Source of the DNA: Streptomyces toxytricini | Lineage (GTDB): Bacteria > Actinomycetota > Actinomycetes > Streptomycetales > Streptomycetaceae | Assembly (NCBI RefSeq): GCF_014649915.1 | Contig: NZ_BMTY01000004.1 | Coordinates: forward strand, 61,624-125,623 | Direction: 5' to 3' | Length of the DNA stretch: 64,000 nucleotides | Part shown: positions 42,549 to 52,839 of the stretch, in pieces | Position numbering within the stretch: the stretch's first letter is position 1 | Layout of the letters: each line of letters starts with the position of its first letter | The notes under the pieces: generated by a model | The model's input: the letters and a program-made list of their open reading frames with translations, nothing else | The model's database searches: none | Told to the model about the DNA's origin: nothing | Program-made: the position numbers and the translations under genes

Positions 42549-43135
42549 ATCGACGCTCCCGTGGTCAGGCCGGTGGCCGCTTCGAACTGTTCGCGGGTGC
42601 AGAAGCTGAGGAGGGCGGTCTTCTCCGGCTTCTGCACGGGGCGCTCCGGGACGAAGCCGACGGCCTCGTTCAGGGCGTGCACGGCCTTGTTGTCGACGTC
42701 GGGCTCGACGACGACGCGGCGGACGGACGGGTCGGCGAAGAGCGCCGCCATGACCGTGGTGATCACGGCGCGGGTGAAGCCGTGCAGGGGCGTGTCGCTG
42801 GGCGCGACGAGGAAGTGCATGCCGACGTCGCCGGGCTCGGCGTCGTACAGGCCGACCAGCTCCAGCCTGCTCGGGTCGTAGCGCTCCATCAGGAACGCGG
42901 GCCGGCCCTCGTGCAGGCCGATGAACGCGTCGTGGTGCTCGGCGGCCGCGATCTTCATGTACTCGCGCTCGACGTCGGGCAGGGAGGCGTCCTGCATCAT
43001 CCAGAACGCCGCCTTCGGGTGGGTGACCCACCCGTGGAGCAGCTCTGCGTCGGTCAGCGGGTCCATGGCGCGGATCGCGAAGGTGCCGAGGACGGCGTCC
43101 GTGCGGGTGTGGAGGATCTCGGTGGTGGTGCTCAT
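42545..43135 (-). CDS. desC: Desferrioxamine biosynthesis acyltransferase DesC
   Basis: A 196-aa GNAT-fold N-acyltransferase of the IucB/RhbD type, which acylates N-hydroxycadaverine with succinyl- or acetyl-CoA. Recognisable blocks are [39 protein letters not shown] and [20 protein letters not shown]. It is of usual length. It overlaps desB upstream and desD downstream by ATGA on both sides, so translation of the whole set is coupled. Confidence 0.95.
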   Translation of the reverse strand: MSTTTEILHTRTDAVLGTFAIRAMDPLTDAELLHGWVTHPKAAFWMMQDASLPDVEREYMKIAAAEHHDAFIGLHEGRPAFLMERYDPSRLELVGLYDAEPGDVGMHFLVAPSDTPLHGFTRAVITTVMAALFADPSVRRVVVEPDVDNKAVHALNEAVGFVPERPVQKPEKTALLSFCTREQFEAATGLTTGASI

Positions 43136-44451
43136 GCGTGCACGCCTTCCGGGGCGGCGAACTGCTGGAACGCGATGGACTTCTCGACCTTGTAGTACTC
43201 GCGGCCGAGCAGTTCCTTGACGATGTACGCGTTGCGGTACGCGGCCATGCCCAGGTCCGGCGAGGTGATCGAGTGGTTGTGGACGGTGCCGTTCTGCAGG
43301 AAGACCTCGCGGCCGGCCGTGTCGATGGTGTAGTTGCGGGCCGCGTCGGGACGGCCGTGGCCGTCGAAGTTGATGCGGTCGCGGATCGGGGCGAGGAACT
43401 CGGGCAGGACGAACTTGTAGCCGGTCGCGAGGACGAGGCCCTCCGTGGCGAGGGAGAAGTCGCGCTCCTGCTCCTCCTGGCGCAGGCCCAGCGTGTAGGT
43501 GCCCGCGGTGGTGTCGTAGGCCGCCGAGTTCAGCGCGGTGTTGGTCATCAGCGTGGTCGGGACGGGGCCCGGCATGGTGACCTTCTTCTGGTAGAGCAGG
43601 TCGAAGATGGCGTTGATGAGCTCGCCGTCGATGCCCTTGAAGAGGTTCTTCTGCTGCGTCTCCAGCCGGTAGCGGGTCTCCTCGGGCAGGGCGTGGAAGT
43701 AGTCCACGTACTCCGGGGAGGTCATCTCCAGCGTGAGCTTGGTGTACTCCAGCGGGAAGAACCGCGGGGAGCGGGTCACCCAGTTGAGCTGGTAGCCGTG
43801 GACGTCGATCTCGGAGAGCAGGTCGTAGTAGATCTCCGCGGCGCTCTGGCCGGAGCCCACCAGGGTGATCGACTTCTTCTTCTGGAGCTCCGCCTTGTTC
43901 GCCATGTACGCGGAGTTGTGGAAGAAGTCGCCGCCCAGGCCGGCGCAGGCCGGCGGGACGTACGGCGGGGTGCCGGTGCCGAGGACCAGGCGGCGGGCCA
44001 GGTGGGTCTCGCCGCGGTCGGTGCGGACCTCGTAGACGCCGGCCCGCTCGTCGTAGGAGACCTCGGTGACGGAGGTGGAGAACTGCACGTTCTCCAGGCG
44101 GTCGGCGGCCCAGCGGCAGTAGTCGTTGTACTCGGTCCGCAGCGGGTAGAAGTTCTCCCGGATGTAGAAGGAGTACAGCCGGTCCTGGTCCTTGAGGTAG
44201 TTCAGGAACGAGAACGGCGAGGTCGGGTCGGCCAGGGTGACCAGGTCCGACATGAACGGCGTCTGCAGGTGCGCGCCGTCCAGGAACATCCCCGCGTGCC
44301 ACTCGAAGTGCGGCTTGGTCTCGATGAAGAGGCCGTCGAGCTCGTCGATCGGGGCGGTCAGGCAGGCGAGTCCCAGGTTGAAGGGACCGAGGCCGATACC
44401 GATGAAGTCGAGGGGCCGGCGGGGGTCACGGGGCTCACGAGACGACTGCAA
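43132..44451 (-). CDS. desB: Cadaverine N-monooxygenase DesB
   Basis: A 439-aa FAD/NADPH N-hydroxylating monooxygenase of the lysine/ornithine hydroxylase type. The FAD-binding [14 protein letters not shown] is at about 18-31 and the NADPH-binding [20 protein letters not shown] follows about 175 residues later. The C-terminal LATGYKF is typical. It hydroxylates cadaverine made by DesA. The start is the TTG at 44451, with GGGAG 6 nt upstream; no in-frame ATG or GTG fits. It overlaps the desA end by 17 bp. Confidence 0.95.
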   Translation of the reverse strand: MQSSREPRDPRRPLDFIGIGLGPFNLGLACLTAPIDELDGLFIETKPHFEWHAGMFLDGAHLQTPFMSDLVTLADPTSPFSFLNYLKDQDRLYSFYIRENFYPLRTEYNDYCRWAADRLENVQFSTSVTEVSYDERAGVYEVRTDRGETHLARRLVLGTGTPPYVPPACAGLGGDFFHNSAYMANKAELQKKKSITLVGSGQSAAEIYYDLLSEIDVHGYQLNWVTRSPRFFPLEYTKLTLEMTSPEYVDYFHALPEETRYRLETQQKNLFKGIDGELINAIFDLLYQKKVTMPGPVPTTLMTNTALNSAAYDTTAGTYTLGLRQEEQERDFSLATEGLVLATGYKFVLPEFLAPIRDRINFDGHGRPDAARNYTIDTAGREVFLQNGTVHNHSITSPDLGMAAYRNAYIVKELLGREYYKVEKSIAFQQFAAPEGVHA

Positions 44452-45916
44452 GGGATTCTCCCAGGTACTGCTCGGCGTGGGACGCGAGGAGGTCGAGCAC
44501 GGCCGCGATGTCGGCCGTGGTGGTCTGCGGGTTGAGGAGGGTGAACTTCAGGTACTGCCTGCCGTCGACCTTCGTGCCGGCGACGACGGCCTCGCCGGAT
44601 GCGAACAGGGCCTTGCGGGCGTGCAGGTTGGCCTCGTCTACGAGGTCGGGGCGCACGTCGTCCGCGGGCACGTAGCGGAAGACCAGGGTGGAGATCTGCG
44701 GCCGGACGACGACCTCGTAGCGCGGGTCGGCGTCGATGATGTCCCAGCCGGCGGCGGCCAGGTCGACGACCTCGTCGAAGAGCGAGCCGATGCCGTCGGC
44801 GCCCATGGTGCGCAGGGTCATCCAGAGCTTGAGGGCGTCGAAGCGGCGCGTGGTCTGGATCGACTTGTCGACCTGGTTCGGAATCCGCTCCTCGGCCATG
44901 CGGCGCGGGTTGAGGTAGTCCGCGTGGTAGGTGGCGTGCTTGAGGGTGTCGCGGTTGCGGACCAGCATCGCGCTGGAGCTCACGGGCTGGAAGAAGGACT
45001 TGTGGTAGTCGACCGTGACCGAGTCGGCGTGCTCGATGCCGTTCAGCAGGTGCCGGCGGGTGGGGGAGACCAGCAGTCCGCAGCCGTAGGCGGCGTCGAC
45101 GTGCATCCACGTGCCGTGCTCGGCGGCCAGGCGGGCGATCTCGGGGAGCGGGTCGATGGACCCGAAGTCGGTGGTGCCGGCGGTGGCGACGACGGCCATC
45201 GGGATGAGGCCCTCGGAGGCGCACTCCTCCAGCTCCAGCGCGAGGACGGAGGTGTCCATGCGGCGGTTGCGGTCGACGGGCACGGCGATGACGGCCTCGT
45301 AGCCCATGCCGAGCATGGCCGCCGACTTCTTGACGCTGAAGTGGCTGGCCTCGGAGGTGAAGATGCGCAGGCGGGGCAGGACCTCGGACTTGGCGAGGGG
45401 GCGCTCGGCGGCCTGCATGGCCTTGCGGCAGGCCTCGTCGCGGGCGAGCAGCAGGGAGTGGAAGTTGGACTGGCTGCCGCCGGAGGTGAAGATGCCGTCC
45501 GCGTCCGGGCCGAGGCCGATGCGGGCCGCGGTCCAGTCGATGAGGCGGCGCTCGATGAGCGTGCCGCCGATGGACTGGTCCCAGGTGTCCAGGGAGGAGT
45601 TGACGGCGGAGAGGACCGCCTCGCCGAGGACGGCGGGGATGACGACCGGGCAGTTGAGGTGGCCCAGGTAGCGCGGGTGGTGGAAGTACACCGCGTCGCG
45701 CAGGTAGACCTCTTCCAGCTCGTCCAGGACGGCGGCCGGGTCCTCCAGCGGGCGGTCCAGGTCGATTCCGTTGACCACCGGGGCGAGTTCGTCCACGGAT
45801 ATTCCGGTGTGGGGCCGCTGGGTGGACGCGAGTTTCGCGGCGACGCGCTCGACGCCCTCGGTGACGGAACGCCGGTAGAGCTCCGCGGTCGTCTCATTCA
45901 GGAGATGCGAGCGCAT
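44435..45916 (-). CDS. desA: Lysine decarboxylase DesA
   Basis: A 493-aa PLP-dependent group II decarboxylase that makes cadaverine, the committed step of desferrioxamine synthesis. The PLP lysine lies in [20 protein letters not shown], and [11 protein letters not shown] is the conserved cofactor-contact block. GGAGGAAAG precedes ATG45916 by 7 nt. The perfect iron box 50-68 bp upstream makes transcription iron-repressed. It is the first gene of desABCD. Confidence 0.96.
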   Translation of the reverse strand: MRSHLLNETTAELYRRSVTEGVERVAAKLASTQRPHTGISVDELAPVVNGIDLDRPLEDPAAVLDELEEVYLRDAVYFHHPRYLGHLNCPVVIPAVLGEAVLSAVNSSLDTWDQSIGGTLIERRLIDWTAARIGLGPDADGIFTSGGSQSNFHSLLLARDEACRKAMQAAERPLAKSEVLPRLRIFTSEASHFSVKKSAAMLGMGYEAVIAVPVDRNRRMDTSVLALELEECASEGLIPMAVVATAGTTDFGSIDPLPEIARLAAEHGTWMHVDAAYGCGLLVSPTRRHLLNGIEHADSVTVDYHKSFFQPVSSSAMLVRNRDTLKHATYHADYLNPRRMAEERIPNQVDKSIQTTRRFDALKLWMTLRTMGADGIGSLFDEVVDLAAAGWDIIDADPRYEVVVRPQISTLVFRYVPADDVRPDLVDEANLHARKALFASGEAVVAGTKVDGRQYLKFTLLNPQTTTADIAAVLDLLASHAEQYLGESLAVVS

Positions 45917-46219
45917 CAACTTTCCTCCGGGGCAGGGGAAGAGGGGGGAAGATCAGGTGCAAGCCTTAGGTTAGCCTAACCTAATTATTGAGCCAAATGG
46001 GGGTGGGTCCCGGTCGGAGTCGGCCAGGTCCCTTGACATGAAGAATCGTGGAGGCCGCTGGTGGGACGGCAACGAAAACGCTGGTGACGGGGTATCGGAC
46101 GGCTTGCGGACCGCTGGAGCCAGGACCCGGGAGCACCTCGGCCGGCGGCCGGCCGGCATGCCGAAAGGCCCCTGCCGGAGCCCGTTGGCCTGAAGTGGCC
46201 GCTGGGGCCGTCCGCAGCC
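45917..46219 (-). promoter_or_regulatory. desA promoter region
   Basis: 303 bp with no gene. It holds the desA leader, the iron box at 45966-45984 and the 3' flank of the siderophore-interacting protein gene, which has several GC-rich inverted repeats (for example near 46140-46210) but no single clear terminator. Confidence 0.6.
45966..45984. promoter_or_regulatory. Iron box (DmdR1/IdeR operator), perfect match, before desA
   Basis: TTAGGTTAGCCTAACCTAA matches the 19-bp DtxR/IdeR/DmdR consensus at every position. With Fe2+ the repressor binds and shuts off desABCD. Confidence 0.96.
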
Positions 46220-47137
46220 CTACAGCGCGGAGGCGGGGTCCTCGCTGGCGGCCTTGCCCGCGTACGCCTCGGCGAGCAGCTGCTCCTCGCTGGCGCCCAG
46301 GCGCCAGTAGCCGGTGAAGCGCACCGCGCGCCGGTCGAGGGAGCGCTCCTGCACGAGGTGCCGGCGGACGGCGCGGATCGTGCCCGCCTCACCCGCGAGC
46401 CAGCCGTACGGGCGCTGCGCCTGCGGGAGTCCGGCGGCCCGCACCGCCTCGACCACGCGCTCGGCCCGGCCGGGGCCGGCCCCGCGCACGATCCACGTGA
46501 TCTCCGCGTCGGCGGCGGTCTTCAAGTCGAGCCGGTCGTCGGCGTGCGGGACCTCGAAGAACGCCCGCACCCGCATGCCCGGCGCCTGGCGCTCCAGGAT
46601 CGCGGCGGCCGCGGGGAGCGCCGTCTCGTCCGCGTACATCACCAGCGCGTCGGTGCCAGCCGGCGGCTGGAAGCGCACGGACTTGTTGCCGGCCACCGTC
46701 GGGCCGATGGCCAGGATCCGGTGGCCTGCGGCGGCCCGGCCGGCCCAGGCGGACGCGGGGGAGGAGTCGCCGTGGAGCACGAAGTCGATGTCCACCTCGA
46801 CCGCGCCGCCGTCCCCGTCGCGCTGCTCGCGGACCGTGTACGAGCGCATGACCGGCCGCTCGCCGTCCGGCATCCCGCGCCAGGCGGCGAACCAGGTGTC
46901 CTCGGCGGTGGAGGGCAGTTCGGTGTGGACCCGGTGCGCGGGCGGGAGGAAGAGCGAGAGGCTCTGGTCGAAGCCGCCCGAGCGGAAGCCGGCCAGGCCG
47001 TCGCCGCCGAAGGTGACCCGCAGGAAGGAGTGGCCGAGGCGGCGGGTGCGGAGCACTTCCGGGGCGAAGAAGCGGAAGTGGGCGGCTGCGGCCTCGGGTG
47101 CGGGCGCGGTCGCGGTGCCGGACGCGGAGTCGGACAT
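46220..47137 (-). CDS. desF: Siderophore-interacting protein (ferric-siderophore reductase, FAD-dependent)
   Basis: A 305-aa cytoplasmic flavoreductase of the ViuB/SIP family, which releases iron from imported ferrioxamine. The FAD-binding RPVMRSYTVRE is at about 92-102, and the C-terminal NAD(P)H domain has LVMYADETALPAAAAILE and YGWLAGEAGTIRAVRRHL. It is located between desE and desA, as in S. coelicolor, where the gene has been called desF. No iron box was found in the 166 bp upstream; it may depend on read-through from desE. Confidence 0.92.
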   Translation of the reverse strand: MSDSASGTATAPAPEAAAAHFRFFAPEVLRTRRLGHSFLRVTFGGDGLAGFRSGGFDQSLSLFLPPAHRVHTELPSTAEDTWFAAWRGMPDGERPVMRSYTVREQRDGDGGAVEVDIDFVLHGDSSPASAWAGRAAAGHRILAIGPTVAGNKSVRFQPPAGTDALVMYADETALPAAAAILERQAPGMRVRAFFEVPHADDRLDLKTAADAEITWIVRGAGPGRAERVVEAVRAAGLPQAQRPYGWLAGEAGTIRAVRRHLVQERSLDRRAVRFTGYWRLGASEEQLLAEAYAGKAASEDPASAL

Positions 47138-47166
47138 GCGGGTGGATCCCCCCTGGGTGTCGGGCG

Positions 47167-47258
47167 GGCGCCGGACCGCGGGTCAGCGGGGTCCGGCGCC
47201 GGATGGGTGTGGCCGTGCCGCGGCAGGACCGAGGGCCCGCGGCGTCGGCCGCGGGCCC
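47167..47258 (-). terminator. Two hairpins between desE and the SIP gene
   Basis: GGGCCCGCGGC/GCCGCGGGCCC (47233-47243 with 47248-47258) is a strong hairpin after desE. GGCGCCGGACC/GGTCCGGCGCC (47167-47177 with 47190-47200) lies in the leader of the SIP gene. The first is a likely terminator; the second may attenuate read-through. Confidence 0.65.
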
Positions 47259-47303
47259 GGGTCCCGGATGTATCTCCTGCCGGCCGTGGGGCCGGCCGGG
47301 GTA

Positions 47304-48365
47304 CTAGCCGACCTTCTTGGCGTTCTGGATGGCCTTGGCGAGGTCCTCCAGGACCTGGGCGCACTTCTCGTAGGAGTAGATCGGCTCGGTCACGCGCGGG
47401 GCGACCTGGCCGGCCTTGACGGCGGGCAGCTCGTTCCAGGTCGGCTTGGCCTTCAGGGCGTCGGGCTGGAGGGTGCCCGTGCGGTTGTCGAGGAGGACGA
47501 GGTCGGCCTTGTACTTGCCGGCGTTCTCCCAGCTGAGGCTCTCGAAGAAGCCGCCCTGGTCGAGCTTGTCCTGCTCGGGGGAGACGAACTCGACGCCGAG
47601 GGACTCGAAGTACTTCAGGTCGGCGGAGGTCTTCGGGGTGGAGACGTAGAACAGCGCGTCCGAGCCGGAGCCGACGAGCACCTTGATGCCCGGGTTCGCC
47701 TTGGTGGCCTCGCGGACCTTGCCGGCGGCGGCCTCGAAGCGGGCCTTGGCGTCGGTGACCTTCTTGCTGTTCAGGTCGGCGCCCAGGGCCTTCGCCAGGT
47801 CGGCGGTGCGGGCCAGGGACTTGTCCATGGAGGCGTCGCCGCCCACGCCGATCGCGGCGGCCGGGGCCAGGGCCAGGATCTTGTCCTTGGAGGCCTCGGG
47901 CACGTACCAGTAGGTGCCGTCCCAGGTGTTGGTGACGAGCAGCTCGGGGGCCAGGGAGGCGTACTTCTCGACGTTGAACTCGTCGTAGACGTTGCCGAGG
48001 ATCTCGACCTTGGAGATGTCCATCGAGCCGGCCGTCACGTCGGGCTTGCCGTCGGCGGTCTTGGTCGGGCCGAAGACGCCCTTGACCGAGACGCCGTAGT
48101 CGTACAGCGCGGCCGCGGTGCCGGTGTAGGCCACGACGTTCTTCGGGGCGGCCTTCAGGCTGACGTCCTTGCCCAGGTCGTCCTTGAAGGTCCAGGCGCC
48201 CGACGCCGCGGCGCCCTTGTCCGCGTCGCCGCCGCTCTTCGCCTTGTCGGTGCCGCCGCACGCGGTCAGCGCCGCGACGAGGCCGAGGGCGCCGCCGGCG
48301 GCGACCAGGCCGCGGCGGGTGAGGTAGGAGGTACGGGACTTGGGCATGTCGGTGTCCGCTTTCAT
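47304..48365 (-). CDS. desE: Ferrioxamine-binding lipoprotein DesE
   Basis: A 353-aa ABC-transporter substrate-binding protein of the siderophore class (class III helical backbone). A twin-arginine-like and lipobox signal, TRRGLVAAGGALGLVAALTAC, anchors the mature protein at Cys. Conserved parts are VVAYTGTAAALYDYGVSVKG, LAPELLVTNTWDG and ALAPAAAIGVGGDASMDKSL. It captures ferrioxamines for uptake; no permease genes are adjacent. ATG48347 is an alternative start. A near-consensus iron box (48401-48419) lies just upstream. Confidence 0.94.
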   Translation of the reverse strand: MKADTDMPKSRTSYLTRRGLVAAGGALGLVAALTACGGTDKAKSGGDADKGAAASGAWTFKDDLGKDVSLKAAPKNVVAYTGTAAALYDYGVSVKGVFGPTKTADGKPDVTAGSMDISKVEILGNVYDEFNVEKYASLAPELLVTNTWDGTYWYVPEASKDKILALAPAAAIGVGGDASMDKSLARTADLAKALGADLNSKKVTDAKARFEAAAGKVREATKANPGIKVLVGSGSDALFYVSTPKTSADLKYFESLGVEFVSPEQDKLDQGGFFESLSWENAGKYKADLVLLDNRTGTLQPDALKAKPTWNELPAVKAGQVAPRVTEPIYSYEKCAQVLEDLAKAIQNAKKVG

Positions 48366-48400
48366 ACGTGCCGGGCGGCCGAAACGGGCCGTTCGGTGGG

Positions 48401-48419
48401 GAAGGTAAGCCTAACCTAA
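48401..48419. promoter_or_regulatory. Iron box before desE (16/19 match)
   Basis: GAAGGTAAGCCTAACCTAA matches the DmdR/IdeR 19-bp consensus at 16 positions (differences at 1, 2 and 7). It lies 36 bp upstream of the desE start, consistent with iron repression of uptake together with synthesis. Confidence 0.88.
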
Positions 48420-48620
48420 AGGGATCTCCGGCGGGGATGCAAGGCCGGTCCGCGCCCGAGCGCCAATCGTGATCTGCGGGAGACCTTCCGTGATCCGGCA
48501 TTCCCGTGAAGTGCCGTCCGGAGAAAGTGAATTGCCGGTCCGTCGGCTTCGGGAGCGAAAAGCCGTTCTGCCGAGTACCCGGCAATTCGGCAGAAAACGA
48601 ATTGCAGCGGCGCACAAAGG
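48420..48620. other. Intergenic stretch between desE and acdH
   Basis: Part of a 316-bp gap (48366-48681). Apart from the desE iron box on one side and the acdH terminator on the other, I see no gene or structured element. GC content is locally lower than in the flanking genes. Confidence 0.5.
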
Positions 48621-48663
48621 CCGGGGGCCGGCGCAGGATCGTTCCCCCTGCGCCGGCCCCCGG
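48621..48663 (-). terminator. Terminator of the leucine-catabolism operon
   Basis: A perfect 17-bp stem (48621-48637 with 48647-48663) and a 9-nt loop, 19 bp beyond the acdH stop. Confidence 0.88.
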
Positions 48664-48681
48664 CCGCGGCCCGCCCGTGCG

Positions 48682-49842
48682 TCAGCCCGTGAAGCCCAGC
48701 TCGCGCGCGATGAGCATCCGCTGGACCTCGCTCGTGCCCTCCCCGATCTCCAGGATCTTGGAGTCGCGCCACATGCGGGCCACCGGGTACTCGTTCATGA
48801 ACCCGTATCCGCCGTGGATCTGCGTGGCGTCCCGCGCGTTGTCGACGGCGACCGTCGAGGAGTACAGCTTCGCGATGGCCGCCTCCTTCTTGAACGGCTC
48901 GCCGTTCACCAGCCGGGACGCGGCGTCGCGCCAGCCCACCCGGGCCATGTGGGCGCGCATCTCCATGTCGGCCAGCTTGAACTGGATGGCCTGGTTGTCG
49001 CCGATGGGCCGGCCGAAGGCCTGCCGCTCCTTCGCGTACTTCACCGACTCGTCCACGCAGCCCTGCGCCAGGCCCGTCGCCAGCGCCGAGATCGCGATGC
49101 GGCCCTCGTCGAGGATGCGCAGGAACTGCGCGTAGCCGCGGCCCTCCTCGCCGACCAGGTTCTCCAGCGGGACCCGCACCCCGTCGAAGGACAGCTCGCG
49201 GGTGTCGGAGGCGTTCCAGCCGACCTTGGAGTAGGGGGCGGCCACCGTGAAGCCGGGGGTGCCGGACGGCACGATGATCGAGGAGATCTCCGGACGGCCG
49301 TCGTCCTTGCGGCCGGTGACGGCCGTGACGGTGACCAGGCCGGTGATGTCCGTGCCGGAGTTGGTGATGAAGCACTTCGAACCGTTGATCACCCACTCGC
49401 CGCCGTCCTTGACGGCCGTGGTGCGGGTGCCGCCGGCGTCCGAGCCGGCCCCCGGCTCGGTCAGGCCGAACGCGCCCAGCACCTCGCCCGAGCACAGCTT
49501 CGGCAGCCACTGCCGCTTCTGCTCCTCCGAGCCGAAGAGGTACAGCGGCATCGCGCCCAGCGAGACGCCCGCCTCCAGGGTGATGGCGACCGAGGAGTCG
49601 ACGCGGGCCAGCTCCTCCAGGGCGATGCCGAGGGCGAGGTAGTCGCCGCCCATGCCGCCGTACTCCTCGGGGAAGGGCAGGCCGAACAGGCCCATGCGGC
49701 CCATCTCGCGCACGATCTCGTACGGGAACTCGTGCCGCTCGTAGAAGTCGCCGATCTTCGGCGCGACGACGTCGTGCGCGAACGCCTCCACCGTGCGGCG
49801 GAGCTCCTCGTGCTCGGGGGTCAGGCGGTGGTCGAGGGACAT
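48682..49842 (-). CDS. acdH: Acyl-CoA dehydrogenase, probable isovaleryl/branched-chain type (AcdH)
   Basis: A 386-aa flavoprotein. Typical blocks are LGAFGLTEPGAGSDAGGTRT, WVINGSKCFITNSG, ARDATQIHGGYGFMNEYPVA and EGTSEVQRMLIAREL. The Glu in GFMNEYP is the usual catalytic-base region. It oxidises isovaleryl-CoA and related branched acyl-CoAs, the first CoA step of leucine breakdown. It is the last gene of the operon with HMG-CoA lyase and the carboxylase subunits. AAGGAGTGA before the ATG lies at the end of hmgL (7-bp gap). By synteny it corresponds to acdH of S. coelicolor. Confidence 0.92.
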   Translation of the reverse strand: MSLDHRLTPEHEELRRTVEAFAHDVVAPKIGDFYERHEFPYEIVREMGRMGLFGLPFPEEYGGMGGDYLALGIALEELARVDSSVAITLEAGVSLGAMPLYLFGSEEQKRQWLPKLCSGEVLGAFGLTEPGAGSDAGGTRTTAVKDGGEWVINGSKCFITNSGTDITGLVTVTAVTGRKDDGRPEISSIIVPSGTPGFTVAAPYSKVGWNASDTRELSFDGVRVPLENLVGEEGRGYAQFLRILDEGRIAISALATGLAQGCVDESVKYAKERQAFGRPIGDNQAIQFKLADMEMRAHMARVGWRDAASRLVNGEPFKKEAAIAKLYSSTVAVDNARDATQIHGGYGFMNEYPVARMWRDSKILEIGEGTSEVQRMLIARELGFTG

Positions 49843-49849
49843 GGTGTCT

Positions 49850-50791
49850 TCACTCCTTGTGGGAGAGGGCGCGGACGGTGCGGGAGGGGCTGGGGCGCCC
49901 CAGCCGTTCGGCCATCCACACGCTCGTGGCGGTGAGGGCGGCCAGGTCGACCCCGGTCTCGATGCCGAGGCCGTCGAGCATCCACACCAGGTCCTCGGTG
50001 GCCAGGTTGCCGGTGGCGCTCTTCGCGTACGGGCAGCCGCCGAGGCCGCCGGCGGAGGCGTCCACGGTGGCCACCCCGTGCTCCAGCGCGGCGAGGGTGT
50101 TGGCGAGGGCCTGGCCGTACGTGTCGTGGAAGTGCACGCCGATCCGGTCGGTCGCCACGCCCGCCCCGTTCAGGGCGGTGAGCAGGGACCGCACGTGGCC
50201 GGGGGTGCCGGTGCCGATGGTGTCGCCGAGGCTCAGCTCGTCGCAGCCGAGGTCCAGCAGCGCCTTGGCCGTGCCGACGACCTGCGCGACGGGCACGGGC
50301 CCCTCCCACGGGTCGCCGAAGCACATGGACAGGTAGCCGCGGACGTGCGCGCCGCCCTCCTTGGCCCGGGCCACGACGGGCTCGAACATGGCGAGGGACT
50401 CGGCGACGGTCCGGTTGAGGTTCCGGGCGGCGAACGTCTCGGTCGCCGAGCCGAAGACGGCGATCCGGTCGGCGCCCAGGGCGAGCGCCCGGTCCAGGCC
50501 GCGCTCGTTGGGCACGAGCACGGGCAGGTGCACGCCGGCCCCGGCGAGGTCCGCGAGCTGCGGGTACAGCTGCTCGGCGTCGGCGAGCTGCGGCACCCAC
50601 TTGGGGTGGACGAAGCTCGTCGCCTCGACGGTGCGCAGCCCGGCGGCGGCCAGCCGGCGGATGAACTCGGCCTTCACCTCGGTGGGGACGGCCGTCTTCT
50701 CGTTCTGCAGCCCGTCGCGGGCGCCGACCTCGTGGATGCGCACGCGGGCGGGCAGGCCGGGGGCCGGGACGGCCATGGGGAGCCCGTTCAC
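49850..50791 (-). CDS. Hydroxymethylglutaryl-CoA lyase
   Basis: 313 aa from GTG50791, which overlaps the carboxylase stop as GTGA and has GAGGAGG 7 nt upstream. It is a DRE-TIM barrel enzyme. The catalytic/metal motif is [25 protein letters not shown] is conserved, and the metal-binding [12 protein letters not shown] and cysteine loop [14 protein letters not shown] are intact. It cleaves HMG-CoA to acetyl-CoA and acetoacetate, the last step of leucine catabolism. No methylglutaconyl-CoA hydratase gene is adjacent. Confidence 0.94.
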   Translation of the reverse strand: MNGLPMAVPAPGLPARVRIHEVGARDGLQNEKTAVPTEVKAEFIRRLAAAGLRTVEATSFVHPKWVPQLADAEQLYPQLADLAGAGVHLPVLVPNERGLDRALALGADRIAVFGSATETFAARNLNRTVAESLAMFEPVVARAKEGGAHVRGYLSMCFGDPWEGPVPVAQVVGTAKALLDLGCDELSLGDTIGTGTPGHVRSLLTALNGAGVATDRIGVHFHDTYGQALANTLAALEHGVATVDASAGGLGGCPYAKSATGNLATEDLVWMLDGLGIETGVDLAALTATSVWMAERLGRPSPSRTVRALSHKE

Positions 50792-52809
50792 GCGCCCGCC
50801 TCCTCGTCCTCGTCGGGGGTGACGACGGCCAGGACCTGGTCCATGGCGACGGTCGTCCCGGGGGAGACGTCCAGCTCGGCGACCGTGCCGGCGTGCGGGG
50901 CGGAGATGACGTGCTCCATCTTCATGGCCTCGACGACGAGCAGGCTCTGCCCGGCGGCGACCTTGTCGCCGACCGCGACCTTGACGACGGTGACGGTGCC
51001 CGGCATCGGTGCGGCCAGCGTGTCGGCGCCCGCGTGGCCGCGGCCGCCGAGCGCGGCCGCGACGGGGTCGTGGTGCTGGACGTGCCAGCTGTCGCCGTCG
51101 CGGCCGAGCCAGACCCCCTCCGGGGAGGCGGCGTGCCCGAACGCGTGGGTGGCGCCGTCGAGTTCGACGGTGAGCCGGTCGGCGGTGAGGGAGACGATCC
51201 GGCCGCGGGCCGGGCCGCCCTCTGCACCCGGGTGCTCGATCTCCAGCTCCGCGCCGAGGCGGCGGGTGCGGACGGCGACCGGGTCCTGGCCGGGCAGGCG
51301 GAAGTGGTGGACCGTCCAGGCCGGGGTGCCGCCGAGGCGCCAGCCGTCGGCCGCGGAGAACGGGTCCGCCCACCCCTGTCCGGCCGCCGCGTCCGGGGCG
51401 GGCTCGCGGGCCAGAAGCGCGGCGGCCGCGTACACCTCGGGCGGGACCCCGTCCGGCAGGAGGCCCGGCAGGTCGCGCTCGACGAGCCCGGTGTCCATGT
51501 TCCCGGACACCACGTCCGGGTGGGCCAGCAGCCGGCGCAGGAAGCCCGCGTTCGTCTGCACGCCCAGGATCACCGTGTCCGCGAGCGCCCCGCGCAGGAC
51601 GCGCAGCGCCGCCGCCCGGTCGGGCCCGTACGCGATCACCTTCGACAGCATCGGGTCGTACGTGGAGCCCACGTCCACCCCGGCCGCCAGCCCGGAGTCG
51701 GTCCGCACGGTCCGCCCCGACGGCTCCGACAGCGCCAGGACCGTGCCGCCGGACGGCAGGAAGCCGCGCGCCGGGTCCTCCGCGCAGACGCGGGCCTCGA
51801 TCGCGTGCCCGGTCAGCTGCACGTCGTCCTGGGTGAGGCCGAGTTCGCCGCCGGCGGCCACCCGCAGCTGGAGCTCGACCAGGTCCAGGCCGGTGACCAG
51901 CTCGGTCACCGGGTGCTCGACCTGGAGGCGGGTGTTCATCTCCATGAAGTAGTAGGAGGAGGGGTCGCCGCCGGGGACGATGAACTCGACGGTGCCCGCG
52001 CCGACGTACCCGCACGCGCGGGCGGCCTCGACGGCCGCGGCGCCCATGGCGGCCCGGATCTGCGGGGTCAGCAGGACGGACGGGGCCTCCTCGATGACCT
52101 TCTGGTGGCGCCGCTGGAGCGAGCACTCGCGCTCGCCGAGGTGGACGACGTTGCCGTGGGCGTCGGCCATCACCTGGATCTCGATGTGGCGGGGCCGGTC
52201 CACCCAGCGCTCCACGAGCAGGGTGTCGTCGCCGAAGGAGGAGCGGGCCTCGCGGCGGGCCGCCGCGATCTCCTCCGCCAGCACCGCCCCGTCGCGGACC
52301 AGGCGCATGCCCTTGCCGCCGCCGCCAGCGGACGGCTTGAGCAGGACCGGCATGCCGATCTTCTCGGCGGCCTCGACGAGCTCGGCGTCGGACAGGCCGC
52401 TCCCCGAGGAGCCGGGGACCACGGGCACGCCCGCCGCCCGGACGGTCTCCTTGGCCCGGATCTTGTCGCCCATCAGGGAGATCGCGGACGCGGGCGGGCC
52501 GATGAAGACCAGTCCGGCCTCCGTGCAGGCCTGCGCGAACGCGGCGTTCTCCGCGAGGAAGCCGTAGCCGGGGTGGACGGCCTCGGCGCCGGTCCGCCGG
52601 GCCGCCTCCAGGAGCCGCTCCACGGACAGGTAGCTCTCGGAGGCGGCGGCGGGCCCGATCCGGACGGCCGTGTCGGCCTCCCGCACGTGGCGGGCGTCCG
52701 CGTCGGCGTCGCTGAAGACGGCCACCGACCGGATGCCGAGCTCGCGCAGGGTGCGGATGACCCGGACCGCGATCTCGCCCCGGTTGGCCACAAGGACAGT
52801 GCTGAACAT
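50788..52809 (-). CDS. Biotin-dependent acyl-CoA carboxylase alpha subunit (methylcrotonyl-CoA type)
   Basis: 673 aa from ATG52809. The biotin carboxylase domain (1-450) has [20 protein letters not shown], the ATP-grasp glycine loop [14 protein letters not shown] and [10 protein letters not shown] linker domain follows. The C-terminal biotinyl domain has the acceptor Lys in [14 protein letters not shown]. Together with the beta subunit 30 bp upstream it carboxylates 3-methylcrotonyl-CoA; the leucine-pathway neighbours support this over propionyl- or acetyl-CoA. The start could also be GTG52824. It ends in a GTGA overlap with the lyase. Confidence 0.92.
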   Translation of the reverse strand: MFSTVLVANRGEIAVRVIRTLRELGIRSVAVFSDADADARHVREADTAVRIGPAAASESYLSVERLLEAARRTGAEAVHPGYGFLAENAAFAQACTEAGLVFIGPPASAISLMGDKIRAKETVRAAGVPVVPGSSGSGLSDAELVEAAEKIGMPVLLKPSAGGGGKGMRLVRDGAVLAEEIAAARREARSSFGDDTLLVERWVDRPRHIEIQVMADAHGNVVHLGERECSLQRRHQKVIEEAPSVLLTPQIRAAMGAAAVEAARACGYVGAGTVEFIVPGGDPSSYYFMEMNTRLQVEHPVTELVTGLDLVELQLRVAAGGELGLTQDDVQLTGHAIEARVCAEDPARGFLPSGGTVLALSEPSGRTVRTDSGLAAGVDVGSTYDPMLSKVIAYGPDRAAALRVLRGALADTVILGVQTNAGFLRRLLAHPDVVSGNMDTGLVERDLPGLLPDGVPPEVYAAAALLAREPAPDAAAGQGWADPFSAADGWRLGGTPAWTVHHFRLPGQDPVAVRTRRLGAELEIEHPGAEGGPARGRIVSLTADRLTVELDGATHAFGHAASPEGVWLGRDGDSWHVQHHDPVAAALGGRGHAGADTLAAPMPGTVTVVKVAVGDKVAAGQSLLVVEAMKMEHVISAPHAGTVAELDVSPGTTVAMDQVLAVVTPDEDEEAGA

Positions 52810-52839
52810 CTTGGGGGTCCTCACGTCACAGGTCGCAGG

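Noticed and set aside
47138-47303. An iron box before the siderophore-interacting protein gene.
   Set aside because: No TTAGGTTAG-type sequence is present; only hairpins were found.
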